From Tildeniella nuda ZEHNDER 1965/U140 (GTDB lineage Bacteria; Cyanobacteriota; Cyanobacteriia; Leptolyngbyales; Leptolyngbyaceae), in NCBI GenBank assembly GCA_019358895.1, contig JAHHIG010000001.1:310001-374000 (forward strand): a stretch of 64,000 nt of DNA, in the 5' to 3' direction. The notes beneath the pieces were generated by a model. The model had not been told where the DNA came from, searched no databases, and saw only the letters and a list, made by a program, of their open reading frames with translations. Shown one piece after another: positions 1 to 9,450 of the stretch (positions are counted from its first letter, which is position 1; every line of letters begins with the position of its first letter). The position numbers and the translations under genes are program-made.

Positions 1-156
1 GAGATCCCCGTTCGGCTCAATTTGCCCGTTGGTTGACATGGGACGGCTATGCAAGCTGCCATCTGCTGTAAGAGTGGTGAGCATACAAAAGTCAATCTCC
101 TTGATCAGCTCTCGCAATTTCGCTAATTGGGCATCATTTGTTGTTGCTGTAGCCAT
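1..156 (-). CDS. PNPOx-family (general stress protein 26-like) protein, partial
   Basis: The minus strand reads open from an ATG at 154-156 to the window edge, giving 52 N-terminal residues; the rest lies outside. It begins MATATTNDAQLAKLRELI, followed by a stretch with DFCMLTT and SRPMSTNGQ. This is the start of the pyridoxamine 5'-phosphate oxidase-like split-barrel fold seen in small flavin-binding general stress proteins (a helix, then the first strand and an SRPM motif). The family binds FMN or FAD and is linked to oxidative or salt stress; the substrate is unknown. The family call rests on the N-terminus only. Confidence 0.7.
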   Translation of the reverse strand, partial: MATATTNDAQLAKLRELIKEIDFCMLTTLTADGSLHSRPMSTNGQIEPNGDL

Positions 157-261
157 TTTGTCGGTCTCCCTTAACTGCTTACGCTCATTCGACTGCTTAA
201 TTTCCTGTCTTTTGATAACACCCCATTCCTTTACTGGTGTAATCACAACTTCGGTAACTCA

Positions 262-736
262 ATGCCCTATCTCGCCGCGCGTTTGAGCAGCAGTCGTTTC
301 AGACACGGGGATTTGATACGCTCGATGACTCAAATAAAGCTCACCTGCTTCAACTTGTTTCTTGATGCAACCAAATATCGGCAAGCTGCTCTGAACACAG
401 ATTCTATCGATCGCCTGATGTCTCTTTATCCCTCTCCAGACGTAATCGGGCGAAGCTAGCTTCTGCTCAATATGCCCGTAATGCTTTGCGTCTGTTGCTG
501 CAAACAGAAGCTGGACGTGAGCAACGATCGCCGGACAATGGTGCGGTTAAGCTTACCGACGATCTGATTCGATTGGAGCGAGAGGCATTTTATCGGGAGA
601 CATTTGGGAACGAGGTGCTCTTTACCGATATACGACCGGACGGGTGATGGAGGGCGCAACCAACATTGACATTCATTTAGGTGCGCTGCTTGCTCTAGCA
701 AGTAATGCCACCACCTCTTCCGTCAAACCGATGTGA
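262..736 (+). pseudogene. decayed cytochrome c-like electron transport protein gene
   Basis: Protein-like segments appear in three frames. Frame 262-459 ends with TDSIDRLMSLYPSPD. Frame 450-647 reads NRAKLASAQYARNALRLLLQ, then LTDDLIRLEREAFYRETFGN, and stops. Frame 641-736 reads VMEGATNIDIHLGALLALAS and stops. From memory these fit, in order, a large cyanobacterial c-type cytochrome-like protein, with an internal deletion between FTDI and VMEGA that would remove the CxxCH region. No start, full frame or haem motif remains. I infer a dead gene. Family assignment is from recall and unverified. Confidence 0.4.
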
Positions 737-1033
737 ATCCCAGCCGAATTCCATCGGATCGGCACACTTTGCGTACTTGCTGGCATTTTTAGAATATCCA
801 AGTGGGGAAACTCTCAACAGAGACAGTGGTGATCGAGTGATGCAACCTTTTTGTTTAGCTCACGATCGCTCACAGGAACTTCATGATGGGCTTACGGATT
901 TTCTCTGAAGACTGAGAACTTCTTAAACAGAACGTCCCTGGTGTGATCACGAGAGTTTTGCTTTGAGCTACATAGCACTGCACCCTTACTCTTGCTAACG
1001 CCACGAGAATGCCGAGTAATCGAGAAGAGAAAC

Positions 1034-1870
1034 ATGCATAAGTTTGTGTCTGCTGGGCTGGCTGGGTCGATCGCTTTGACAGTGGGTAGTTGCTCATCCA
1101 ATGCTGATAAGAATGTAGTAATCACGCTTCCTCCAGAACCCTTTAGCACAGCAGAAGCGCCTGCTACAGAACAACCTTTTGATGCAAAGACAGCGCCGTT
1201 GGTGCCTCAAGTGGCAGCCCCTGAATACATTCCAGGTCTTATCCAAGCGACCAACGGTGACGAGCGGGCAAGGCAAGTACAGAGAGGCATTGACAGTCAA
1301 AAAAGAAGTGATCCGTTTGCAAGCTTGCCACTAGAGCGACAACAACCAAGTACTGACACCTATCGTCCAAGTGCCCCTCCCATCAGGCGATCGCCAACGC
1401 AAACCAAGCGCATCCCACGCTTGATACAACAGCGACCGACTATTGCCTACAGACCGAATTTCCCCTTTAGCAGGCAGTTTCCAGTTAAACCTGATGTAAC
1501 TGTGCCCCCATTGACTCCCCGAACGCGCATTACTGCTGTGAAACCCAAGAGAACCACACCCTTGCTGCCAAACCAAAGCACTCCTTTTGTTCGCACATTG
1601 CCGCCATTACCATCGGCAAATTTAGCGAATGCGGTGGAAGTCAGTGGTGTTGTAGTGGTAGGAAGCGTGGTTCACGCGATCGTTAAAGCCCCAAATGAAG
1701 CAAATAGTCGCCATATTCGGGTGGGACAACGCCTTTCGGATGGACAGGTATTGGTCAAGCGCATTGAGCTAAACGCTCGCACTGAACCCGTTGTCATTTT
1801 TGAAGAAAATGGTGTTGAAGTTTCAAGAGCGATCGGGGAAAGTGGAACTTTCCCGTCAGCGATCCTTTAA
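1034..1870 (+). CDS. proline-rich exported lipoprotein, unknown function
   Basis: A 278-residue protein. I chose the ATG at 1034 because the lipoprotein signal then starts at once: MHKFVSAGLAGSIALTVGSC has a hydrophobic core and a lipobox-like VGSC. The middle (about residues 30-190) is rich in Pro, Arg, Thr and Gln, probably a disordered linker across the periplasm. The last 80 residues form a compact beta-rich domain (VEVSGVVVVGSVVHAIVKAP, then RVGQRLSDGQVLVKRIEL), which recalls PilP-like domains of type IV pilus assembly lipoproteins. That likeness is weak. It is the last gene before the transposon and has a hairpin terminator behind it. Confidence 0.65.
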   Translation: MHKFVSAGLAGSIALTVGSCSSNADKNVVITLPPEPFSTAEAPATEQPFDAKTAPLVPQVAAPEYIPGLIQATNGDERARQVQRGIDSQKRSDPFASLPLERQQPSTDTYRPSAPPIRRSPTQTKRIPRLIQQRPTIAYRPNFPFSRQFPVKPDVTVPPLTPRTRITAVKPKRTTPLLPNQSTPFVRTLPPLPSANLANAVEVSGVVVVGSVVHAIVKAPNEANSRHIRVGQRLSDGQVLVKRIELNARTEPVVIFEENGVEVSRAIGESGTFPSAIL

Positions 1871-1899
1871 CGCCTCAATACGTGGGTTAATAAGGGCGA

Positions 1900-1938
1900 A
1901 CTGTTTCTACGCTGACGTAAAGTCAGTGTAGAAACAGT
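1900..1938 (+). terminator. strong hairpin after the lipoprotein gene
   Basis: ACTGTTTCTAC and GTAGAAACAGT are perfect arms, and the stem continues inward as CTGAC/GTCAG through one G-T pair, with a GTAAA loop. There is no clear T-run, only GTTGTTCG, so it may end transcription weakly or be a repeat. It lies 30 bp behind a stop codon. Confidence 0.5.
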
Positions 1939-2029
1939 GTTGTTCGTCTCACTGCTACAAGTTGCCCTAAACTCTGTGTCAGGTTTATGTCAGTAAAGCT
2001 ATGCTTAGAGGCTAAAAGCCCTTAAAATG

Positions 2030-2233
2030 TGTACGTTCGCACATTAAATGTCGCAGTTCGCAAATCATTTTCGCTCGGTACAAGTAGCGAAAACAACGAT
2101 TCACCAAGACTCTGGAGGATTCTCACCAGGAAAGCGACATTTTAGCGAATTCGCAAGTTAAGAGTCGCAAAGTCAGATTCGCAAATTGGGCGTCGTTTTT
2201 CTGAACCAACTTGCCTCGCAAATTTCATGTCGC
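2030..2233 (+). repeat. CAST left end: terminal repeat plus internal TnsB-type sites
   Basis: Five related sites occur, each TTCGCA-A/C-ATT, a short spacer, then (T)GTCGC: 2030-2054 (terminal), 2055-2074, 2148-2168, 2175-2195 and 2214-2233. Two lie side by side at the tip, then there is a gap of about 70 bp, then three more. This resembles the multi-site ends bound by TnsB in Tn7-like elements. The last site ends 70 bp before the tnsB start, so TnsB binding could also repress its own promoter. Confidence 0.85.
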
Positions 2234-2302
2234 ATCTTCTAGCCGTATCAGGAGGATAGTGATACATTTTTACTATTCACGCCAGAAATACGGCAATCTA
2301 CT

Positions 2303-4177
2303 ATGGATGAAAGCCAAGCTGCTTGTTTAGATGCCGACCCCCAAGCCCTGGATGAGTTGGTATTAAGCGATCGCGCTTGCGATGCTGACCCATCCCAAAT
2401 CCTGCTTGAAGCATCAGATTCGCAAAAACTACGCTTTCGCCTCGTTGAGTGGTTGGCTGGGTCGCCCAATCGAAAGGTGAAATCTGAGCGGAAGCAGGCG
2501 ATCGCCCAAACGCTTGCTATCTCAACGCGTCAGGTTGAGCGGATGCTCAGTCAGTATCAAGAGGATCGGTTACGCGAAACAACAGGTAGTGAGCGTGCTG
2601 ACAAAGGACAACACCGGATTGATAACTACTGGCAAGACTATGTCCGAACGGTTTACGAGCAAAGCCTGAAGCATAAGCATCCTCTCAAGCCCGCTGACGT
2701 AGTGCGTGAGGTGAAGCGTCATGCTGTGATTGACTTGCGGCATGAAGACGGTGATTATCCACATCCAGCAACGATTTATCGGCTTTTGAAACCCCTGATT
2801 GAGCGGCAGAAACGGAGGCAAAAAATCCGCAATCCGGGGTCAGGTTCTTGGATGACGGTTGAGACACGGGATGGAAAATCACTGAAAGCTGAATTTAGTA
2901 ATCAGATTATTCAGTGCGATCATACGAAGTTGGATATCCGGATTGTTGATCAAGAAGGCAAGCTTCTGAGTTGGAGACCCTGGCTGACCACCGTTGTGGA
3001 TACCTTCTCAAGCTGCCTCATTGGCTATCACCTCTGGCACAAACAACCGGGGGCGCATGAAGTCGCTCTGACTCTCAGACATGCCGCCTTACCCAAGCAT
3101 TATCCACCAGAGTATGAGCTTGAAAAGCTCTGGGATATTTGTGGAATGCCGCTACAGTACTTCTTCACCGATGGTGGCAAAGATTTGAGTAAAGCAAAGC
3201 TCATCAAAGCAATGGGTAAAAAGTTGGGCTTTGCGTGTGAACTGCGCGATCGTCCTCCTCAAGGGGGCATTGTCGAGCGGCTCTTCAACACCGTTAACAC
3301 CGAGGTTTTGAAACCACTTCCCGGATACATATCAAAGGAAGACGGTGGGGCAGAACGGGCAGAGAAAGAAGCTTGTCTGACGATTGAGGATGTCGATAAG
3401 ATTCTCGCGAGTTACTTCTGTGACGACTACAATCACGGGTCTTATCCCAAAGACCCGCGTGATAGCCGCTTTGAGCGCTGGTTTAAAGGCATGGGTAACA
3501 AACTACCTAAACCACTGAATGAGCGTGAGTTGGACATTTGCCTGATGAAGGAGGAGCAACGGGTTGTGCAGGCACACGGGTCGGTTTACTTTGAAACCCT
3601 GACCTACCGTTGTGAAGAACTGCGATCGCGGCAAGGTCAGTATGTGACGTTGAGCTATGACCCCGACCACATTCTGACGTTGTATATCTACAGCCAAGCG
3701 ACAGGTGATGATGTCGGGGAGTTTATTGGCTTTGCTCATGCGATCAATATGGATACTCAAGACCTGAGCCTGGAGGAGCTGAAGCAACTGAACAAAGTCC
3801 GGAGCACGGCTAAGCGTGCCCATTCAAACTATGATGCGCTCCTGGCTTTGGATAAGCGCCAAAAGCTTGTAGAGGCACGGAAACAGGAGAAGAAAGAACG
3901 GCAGCGCTCAGAGCAGCGAAAGCTGCGAGGCAACAGTAAGCAGAACTCGAATGTGGTGGCCTTGCGGCAAGAGCGGGCAGGCAATGCTGCTGGCAGTAGC
4001 AAACCAATGGAACTCCTGCCTGAAAGGGTTACACCCGAACAAAGGAAGCCTCAAGCTCCTTTACCTCTCCCCGTAGCGACTCCACAGATCCTTGAACCTG
4101 CCGCGTCTGCTCCTCCACCCGAAGAGCGACACAAGCTTGTAGTTCCCAAAAATCAGACGTTGAAGAGGCTTTGGTAA
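2303..4177 (+). CDS. tnsB: TnsB, DDE transposase of type V-K CAST
   Basis: A 624-residue transposase that cuts the 3' ends of the element and joins them to target DNA. The N-terminal 170 residues hold helix-turn-helix DNA-binding regions (for example SERKQAIAQTLAISTRQVER). The RNase H-like core follows with a complete catalytic triad: D206 in IIQCDHTKLDI, D290 in YFFTDGGKD and E325 in GGIVERLFN. A beta-barrel region and a charged, proline-rich tail follow; the tail end (VPKNQTLKRLW) fits the TnsC-contacting hook of TnsB proteins. It is slightly longer than ShTnsB. It begins 70 bp inside the left end and is followed 3 bp later by tnsC. Type V-K systems lack tnsA, and none is seen here. Confidence 0.95.
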   Translation: MDESQAACLDADPQALDELVLSDRACDADPSQILLEASDSQKLRFRLVEWLAGSPNRKVKSERKQAIAQTLAISTRQVERMLSQYQEDRLRETTGSERADKGQHRIDNYWQDYVRTVYEQSLKHKHPLKPADVVREVKRHAVIDLRHEDGDYPHPATIYRLLKPLIERQKRRQKIRNPGSGSWMTVETRDGKSLKAEFSNQIIQCDHTKLDIRIVDQEGKLLSWRPWLTTVVDTFSSCLIGYHLWHKQPGAHEVALTLRHAALPKHYPPEYELEKLWDICGMPLQYFFTDGGKDLSKAKLIKAMGKKLGFACELRDRPPQGGIVERLFNTVNTEVLKPLPGYISKEDGGAERAEKEACLTIEDVDKILASYFCDDYNHGSYPKDPRDSRFERWFKGMGNKLPKPLNERELDICLMKEEQRVVQAHGSVYFETLTYRCEELRSRQGQYVTLSYDPDHILTLYIYSQATGDDVGEFIGFAHAINMDTQDLSLEELKQLNKVRSTAKRAHSNYDALLALDKRQKLVEARKQEKKERQRSEQRKLRGNSKQNSNVVALRQERAGNAAGSSKPMELLPERVTPEQRKPQAPLPLPVATPQILEPAASAPPPEERHKLVVPKNQTLKRLW

Positions 4178-4180
4178 AGC

Positions 4181-5047
4181 ATGGCACAATCACAACTAGC
4201 AATTCCGGTTCCGGTAGAGGTCTTGGCTCCTCAACTCGACTTAACCGATGTGCTCGCCAAAACGGCTGCGATCGAGGAACTATTCAAGACTGCCTTTATC
4301 CCAACCGATCGCGCCTTGCAGTATTTCCGATGGTTGGATGAATTACGCTTGCTGAAGCAGTGTGGTCGAGTCATTGGACCGAGAGATGTGGGCAAGAGCC
4401 GCTCGTCGGTACATTACCGAGAAGAGGATCGTAAACGGGTTTCCTGTGTCAAAGCATGGTCAAATTCAAGTTCTAAGCGGCTATTTTCCCAAATCCTCAA
4501 AGACATCAACCATGCAGCTCCAAGGGGCAGACGGCACGATTTACGCGCTCGCTTGGCTGGCTGTTTGGAGCCGTTTGGCATTGAACTTCTGCTCGTGGAC
4601 AATGCCGATAATCTGCAACGGGAGGCGTTGGTTGACCTGAAGCAGCTACATGAAGAGTCGGGAGTATCCATCATCCTCATCGGTGGGCAGGATCTCGATA
4701 GCAGTCTGCAAAACTTCGATTTACTGACCTGCTTTCCGACGCTGTTTGAGTTTGACAGACTGGAGTACGAAGACTTCCAGAAGACGCTGAGGACGATCGA
4801 ATTCGATCTTTTGGCACTGCCTCAAGCCTCCAATTTGGCAGAAGGGACTCTCTTTGAGATGCTGGCAGTCAGCACTCAAGCCCATATGGGTAGGTTGATT
4901 AAGCTTTTGACCAAGGCGGTCTTGCACTCGCTGAAAAAGGGGCATGGGAAGGTTGATGAGGTGATTTTGCACAACCTTGCCAGTCGTTATGGCCAGCGCT
5001 ATGTCCCTCCAGAAGCCAGAAAGAAGCCAGAGTTGGGTGAAGGCTGA
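4181..5047 (+). CDS. tnsC: TnsC, AAA+ ATPase regulator of the CAST
   Basis: A 288-residue AAA+ ATPase that forms ATP-dependent filaments on target DNA and links the Cas12k-TniQ target complex to TnsB. Walker A is GPRDVGKS (residues 66-73); the Walker B strand is IELLLVDNAD (134-143), with Asp-Asn in place of the usual Asp-Glu. The sequence looks far closer to the Anabaena cylindrica (AcCAST) TnsC type as I remember it, which shares GPRDVGKSR and LLVDNA-N, than to the ShCAST type. It starts 3 bp behind tnsB and ends 30 bp before tniQ, so it is translated as one operon. Confidence 0.93.
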   Translation: MAQSQLAIPVPVEVLAPQLDLTDVLAKTAAIEELFKTAFIPTDRALQYFRWLDELRLLKQCGRVIGPRDVGKSRSSVHYREEDRKRVSCVKAWSNSSSKRLFSQILKDINHAAPRGRRHDLRARLAGCLEPFGIELLLVDNADNLQREALVDLKQLHEESGVSIILIGGQDLDSSLQNFDLLTCFPTLFEFDRLEYEDFQKTLRTIEFDLLALPQASNLAEGTLFEMLAVSTQAHMGRLIKLLTKAVLHSLKKGHGKVDEVILHNLASRYGQRYVPPEARKKPELGEG

Positions 5048-5077
5048 GCACCGATCGTTTTGAGAGGAGAGTCTGCG

Positions 5078-5608
5078 ATGAGTCAGCTTGATGAAACGTT
5101 GCTCCGACTAGGGTCTGTGGAACCGTTGGAGCATGAGAGTCTTAGCCATTACCTGGGGCGGTTAAGACGGTTGAAGGCGAATAGTCTGCCCTCGGCTCAT
5201 GCGCTAGGGCAAGCGGCGGGGATTGGTGGCATCACGGCTCGATGGGAGAAGCTCTACTTCAATCCGTTTCCGACGGAGGCGGAGTTGGGGGCGATCTCCC
5301 GCTTAATTGGACTGGATACGGGACGACTGCAAGAGATGTTGCCGAACCGAGGGATGACATTGCAGCCTCGCCCCATTCGGCTCTGCGGTGCTTGTTATGC
5401 CGAGGTGCCCTGTCATCGGATGGCGTGGCAGCACAAGGATATTGCTGCGGTTTGTCCCCATCATCCGCTGCGTCTGCTGGAGCGCTGCCCTAGTTGCAAG
5501 AAGCCTTTTCAGATTCCGGCGTTGTGGACGGATGGGAAATGTTATCACTGTGAGATGCGGTTCACGTCGATGGTGAAGTATCAAGAGAGAAGCAAGAAAA
5601 CTAGCTGA
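5078..5608 (+). CDS. tniQ: TniQ, target-site adaptor with zinc fingers
   Basis: A 176-residue TniQ of the short type V-K form. I prefer the ATG at 5078, which has GAGAGGAG about 10 bases upstream, over an in-frame TTG at 5060. The N-terminal half is the TniQ core (ESLSHYLGRLRRLKANSLPS and a helical region). The C-terminal half has two zinc-ribbon sets: C103/C106 with C112/H113 and C126/H129, then C137/C140 and C155/C158. In V-K systems TniQ bridges the tracrRNA-Cas12k complex and the first TnsC subunit. It is the last gene of the tnsBC-tniQ operon. Confidence 0.92.
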   Translation: MSQLDETLLRLGSVEPLEHESLSHYLGRLRRLKANSLPSAHALGQAAGIGGITARWEKLYFNPFPTEAELGAISRLIGLDTGRLQEMLPNRGMTLQPRPIRLCGACYAEVPCHRMAWQHKDIAAVCPHHPLRLLERCPSCKKPFQIPALWTDGKCYHCEMRFTSMVKYQERSKKTS

Positions 5609-6020
5609 GACGGGCGATCGCCCCCCACTCTGTCTTCTCTCTAAATGCCTTCAATGTAAGGCAACTTTTCTAATGCCGTCTTTGGGGGCTAAGGGAACGT
5701 GTAAGAGCTGCTCTCTGCCTTTTGCCAAGACTATAACTGCCAGATGATGTTTGTAACAATGAAACAGCATCAAAAGGGAATGTGAGGGGTTATGTGTCTG
5801 AATAGGCTGCATTAACACAAGACATGGTTGGCAGCGTCCTATACCTTACCGGTAGCAGAGACGCGAAGAGGTAGGACGGCAAAGGTGGGGTAAGTATCCT
5901 CATACTAGAAGCCTATAAAAAACGGCCCTTTTTTGATACCCCTTCCATTCACACCAGCAACTGCTGCTGTAAGCCACTTTCAAACTGCCTCCATGTCATA
6001 CCCGTTTTTTGACACCCCCT
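5609..6020. other. non-coding stretch after tniQ
   Basis: No convincing gene. Right behind tniQ is GGGCGATCGCCC (5614-5625), a perfect palindrome that is a HIP1-type site and could be a weak hairpin. The rest has no long repeat or tRNA that I can see. It marks the change from transposition genes to cargo. Confidence 0.4.
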
Positions 6021-6314
6021 ATGCGATTACTCTTTGAAACCTCAGAGGCAGCCCGTGAGGTTGCCTTTATGCTGCGGTGCGAGTACGACGGATGCACCAT
6101 GATTAGGTTATCGCCGGTCCATGACACACTGGCGCTAAGGACAGCAATAGAACTGACTGGAGCCGATTTTTATTTTGACGGGGATTATTACCTACTGTTG
6201 CTGTCTTCAGTGGCTGACACACTGACTCAAGCGAGTGCTAACCAACGGGCTGAACGCAGTAGCCGGAAAGCAGAGTTGGCCAGGATGAAATTCCCTTCCG
6301 ATGTAATGCAGTAA
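6021..6314 (+). CDS. hypothetical protein
   Basis: A 97-residue protein read from the ATG at 6021 (MRLLFETSEAAREVAFMLRC); an in-frame TTG at 6009 would add four residues. It has no membrane segment or signal. The first 75 residues look like a small alpha/beta fold with alternating hydrophobic strands (FYFDGDYYLLLLSSVADTL). The tail is basic and charged (NQRAERSSRKAELARMK). I do not recognise the family. It stands alone between tniQ and a recombinase remnant, a position where CAST cargo genes accumulate. Confidence 0.5.
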   Translation: MRLLFETSEAAREVAFMLRCEYDGCTMIRLSPVHDTLALRTAIELTGADFYFDGDYYLLLLSSVADTLTQASANQRAERSSRKAELARMKFPSDVMQ

Positions 6315-6385
6315 CATTGCCAAGATAATGGTTGAGCCACTTCTTGTAGGGATGAACGACTCAGCAAATTGAAATAGGGTATCAG

Positions 6386-6520
6386 ATGATAATGGGGCGA
6401 TCGCTGGCTATAGACCCAAAACGAAGTGTGACCTCAATTTGTGCACATTTAGGTATTAGTCGTCCGACTTACTACCGCTACATCAATACCAATACAGCAC
6501 TAAATTGCCCCAAAATGTAG
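6386..6520 (+). pseudogene. 3' remnant of a serine recombinase / resolvase gene
   Basis: A 44-codon frame reads SLAIDPKRSVTSICAHLGIS followed by RPTYYRYI and a stop. This is the C-terminal helix-turn-helix of Hin/Tn3-resolvase-type serine recombinases (pattern: SVTDIC, short turn, LGISRxTxYRYL). The catalytic domain is absent; upstream sequence does not continue the frame. I infer a leftover of an earlier mobile element inside the cargo. Confidence 0.55.
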
Positions 6521-6541
6521 CTTCGCCAGGTTCAGGTGAAG

Positions 6542-7051
6542 CTACTCTACTTTAACGACACCGCGAAACATATTCATACCGCAGGTAAAAATGTATTCGC
6601 CTGGTTTGTCGGGTGTGAATTCGATCGCCGTTACCTGATTCAAAGCAAGATCAGCCGCAATCCGAAAATCAGGTAGCAGGACTCTCTCCAAGCAACTGCT
6701 GGGATCTTTGCGGAAGAAGTTGAGTTGCACAGGCTGTCCAGCTTTCACCACCACTTGACTGGGTTCATAGCCGCCATCGACTTGAATGGTTAGCTTTTGC
6801 ACTCCTTGATCTAGGGTGGACTGTTTGGCTTTCGGTTTGCTTAAAAGAAACCACCAAAGCTCCAACCCAATCAGGAACGCACCTCCCGCTGCAACACCAA
6901 GCTTCACTCCCAACGGTTGCTCGATCCGTTCAAATTGCCCTTGAGGTGCTGAATGTGACCCTGACATCTCAGCCGCTCCTATGCCAGATGTCGTTCCTAA
7001 AAGTAGCCCTACGCTAGCTAAACCGCCTATGATTCTGCGTTTATGCAGCAT
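6542..7051 (-). CDS. membrane-anchored cupredoxin-domain protein
   Basis: A 169-residue exported protein. It has a signal-like N-terminus (MLHKRRIIGGLASVGLLLGT), a transmembrane segment near residues 50-70 (GVAAGGAFLIGLELWWFLL), and a C-terminal cupredoxin-like domain with beta strands (LTIQVDGGYEPSQVVVKAGQ) ending in GEYIFTCGMNMFRGVVKVE. C and M in TCGMNM are copper-ligand positions of the family. It follows copA in the same direction, 27 bp behind it, so it probably handles exported copper. A close relative starts at 63683 beside the resident copA. Confidence 0.8.
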   Translation of the reverse strand: MLHKRRIIGGLASVGLLLGTTSGIGAAEMSGSHSAPQGQFERIEQPLGVKLGVAAGGAFLIGLELWWFLLSKPKAKQSTLDQGVQKLTIQVDGGYEPSQVVVKAGQPVQLNFFRKDPSSCLERVLLPDFRIAADLALNQVTAIEFTPDKPGEYIFTCGMNMFRGVVKVE

Positions 7052-7078
7052 TGAAGCACTCCTTTAGTTTGAAACAAG

Positions 7079-9340
7079 CTATGTCAGTGTCTTGGGTTGA
7101 AAGTTGCGTAACCGCAATGCATTGGTTACAACTGAAACGGAACTGAATGCCATCGCGGCTCCAGCAATAATCGGACTGAGCAACCAGCCAAACACGGGAT
7201 ACAGAATGCCTGCCGCGATCGGAATGCCTGCCACGTTGTAGATGAAAGCAAAGAAGAGGTTTTGGCGAATGTTCCGCATCGTGGCGCGGGAGAGTTGAAT
7301 CGCAGTGATGATGCCCTGCAAGTCGCCAGAAATGAGTGTGATGTCGCTAGCCGCGATCGCCACATCCGTTCCGGTGCCAATGGCAATACCCACTTGCGCT
7401 TGAGCCAATGCTGGCGCGTCGTTGATGCCATCCCCCACCATTGCCACAATCTTGCCTTCCGACTGAAGCTTGTACACCTGCGCCGCTTTCTGATCGGGGC
7501 GCACCTCGGCAAAGACGCGCTGGATGCCTACTTCACGGGCGATCGTTTCAGCGGTCTGACGATTATCGCCAGTCATCATCACCACTTCTAAGCCCAGGCG
7601 CTGCAAGGCTCGCACTGCTTGAGCCGAGGTGGGTTTAAGAGCATCGGCAATGCCCATCAAGCCTTGGAGTTCACCATCAACCGCAAGCAGAATGACAGTC
7701 TTGCCTAAAGCTTCCAGCCGCTCTTTGTCTCGTTGCAGCGCTTGAGTGTCAATGCCTAATTCCTGCATCCAGCGTTGGGTGCCGATTTGAATCAATTGGT
7801 CTGACACCTTGCCCTGCACGCCGCTACCGGCGTGCGCCTCGAAGTCCTGAACATTTACTAGCGTCACTTCTTGGGACTCGGCATAACGAACGACTGCTTC
7901 AGCCAAAGGGTGCTCAGAACTGCGTTCAACCGATGCTGCCAGTTGCAGGAGTTTGAGTTCATTGCCATTGGCGGTGCCTACAGTCGTCATGGAGTCTGTG
8001 ACGGTGGGCTGTCCTTGCGTGAGAGTACCCGTCTTGTCGAGCACGATCGTCTGAAGCTTGTGTGCCATCTCCAAACTTTCGGCTCCTTTGATCAAAATGC
8101 CATGCTCTGCCCCTTTGCCTGTGCCAACCATAACGGACGTTGGCGTTGCCAGTCCCAACGCGCAGGGGCAAGCAATAATCAGCACTTCCACCATCGTGAT
8201 CAGCGCCAGGGTGAAGTTGCCCATGACCATGAACCAGATGACGAAGGTGGCGATTGCAATGGCAATGACAGCAGGCACGAACCAACCTGTCACCTGGTCT
8301 GCCAGTCGTTGAATCGGGGCTTTGGAGCCTTGCGCCTGCTGCACCAGCGTGACGATTTGTGCCAGAAAGGTATCGCGACCGACACGGGTTGTCCGAAACT
8401 TGAAGCTACCCGTTTTGTTGATAGTGGCTCCAATCACTTCATCGCCTGCTTGCTTCTTGACCGCAACGCTTTCTCCCGTCACCATTGCCTCATCGATCGT
8501 TGAACTCCCTTCAATCACCTCCCCATCCACCGGAATCTTTTCACCGGGACGCACGACCACAACATCGCCTAACTGCACTTCCGCGATCAGGACTGCCATT
8601 TCTTGCCCGTTGCGAATGACACGAGCATCTCTCGCTTGCAGCCCCACCAACTTGCGAATGGCATCTGAGGTTTGTCCTCTAGCACGGTTCTCAAATAAGC
8701 GTCCGAGTAGAATCAGCGTGATGACGATCGCTGCTGTCTCGTAATACACGCTGGGCATCAACCCCTGAGCCGTGAGAAAGCCTGGATTGATAGTGATCAA
8801 CAGCGAGTAAAAATAAGCGGCACTGGTGCCTAAGGCAATCAACGTATCCATTGTGGCAGTGTGGCGCTTCAATGCTTTCCAGCCGTTGGTGTAGAACGAT
8901 CGACCGCACCAGAACTGCACCGGAGCCGTCAGTATGGCTTGAAACCAGAAGTTGTGCAGCCAGGCTGGAATCAAGGGTAAGTTCAGCCCGGTCATCATGG
9001 GCAGCGACCCCAGTAGCAACACTGTACTGATGCCTGCCCCTACCCAAACCTTGCGGTTTAAGTCGCGCGATTCTGCCAGCCGGACTACTTTTTCGGCATC
9101 GTCTTCACCCGTCACCATCGCTGACTCTTGTAGTGAGAAGGCTGAGTAACCTGCTTCCTCCACTGCGTCTTGAATTGCCTCTAAGTCTGTGAGCTGCGCG
9201 TCATAAGTGACGGTTGCTTGTGCGGCACCAAAGTTCACACTTGCTTGAGTGACTCCTGACACAGTCTGAATAGCTTGCTCGATGCTGCTGGCACAAGAGG
9301 CACAGCTCATGCCTCGCAGTTTCAGGGTTGTAGTGTCCAT
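7079..9340 (-). CDS. copA: CopA, copper-translocating P1B-type ATPase (CAST copy)
   Basis: A 753-residue P1B-1 ATPase that pumps Cu(I) across a membrane. It has one N-terminal HMA domain with metal-binding C13/C16 (GMSCASC), about eight membrane helices, the actuator motif TGE (288-290), the ion-channel CPC motif (391-393), the phosphorylation motif DKTGT from D435, SEHPLAEA (475-482) and GDGIND (636-641). All catalytic parts are present. It lies between the copZ-side genes and the cupredoxin gene, all on the minus strand. A second copA at 61384 has the same architecture and is very similar along its length, so this copy was probably captured from, or shares recent ancestry with, a resident cluster. 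Confidence 0.93.
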   Translation of the reverse strand: MDTTTLKLRGMSCASCASSIEQAIQTVSGVTQASVNFGAAQATVTYDAQLTDLEAIQDAVEEAGYSAFSLQESAMVTGEDDAEKVVRLAESRDLNRKVWVGAGISTVLLLGSLPMMTGLNLPLIPAWLHNFWFQAILTAPVQFWCGRSFYTNGWKALKRHTATMDTLIALGTSAAYFYSLLITINPGFLTAQGLMPSVYYETAAIVITLILLGRLFENRARGQTSDAIRKLVGLQARDARVIRNGQEMAVLIAEVQLGDVVVVRPGEKIPVDGEVIEGSSTIDEAMVTGESVAVKKQAGDEVIGATINKTGSFKFRTTRVGRDTFLAQIVTLVQQAQGSKAPIQRLADQVTGWFVPAVIAIAIATFVIWFMVMGNFTLALITMVEVLIIACPCALGLATPTSVMVGTGKGAEHGILIKGAESLEMAHKLQTIVLDKTGTLTQGQPTVTDSMTTVGTANGNELKLLQLAASVERSSEHPLAEAVVRYAESQEVTLVNVQDFEAHAGSGVQGKVSDQLIQIGTQRWMQELGIDTQALQRDKERLEALGKTVILLAVDGELQGLMGIADALKPTSAQAVRALQRLGLEVVMMTGDNRQTAETIAREVGIQRVFAEVRPDQKAAQVYKLQSEGKIVAMVGDGINDAPALAQAQVGIAIGTGTDVAIAASDITLISGDLQGIITAIQLSRATMRNIRQNLFFAFIYNVAGIPIAAGILYPVFGWLLSPIIAGAAMAFSSVSVVTNALRLRNFQPKTLT

Positions 9341-9450
9341 AGTGGTAAAAGCCGAGTAAAGGTATGTTTTGAGGCAGCGATCGCCGCCAGAAATTTCAAG
9401 GGTTTGAAGAGGAGTTCACGCATCAAGCCTGCAAACGTTTTTGAACTCAG

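Noticed and set aside
1960-2029. A second tRNA target next to the left end
   Set aside because: I looked for GAGCACACCCTTGGTAA or a tRNA arm near the left junction and found none.
8322-8744. Long frames on the plus strand inside copA (also 61980-62781)
   Set aside because: They are shadows of the ATPase gene; the same shadows appear in both copies because the genes are similar.
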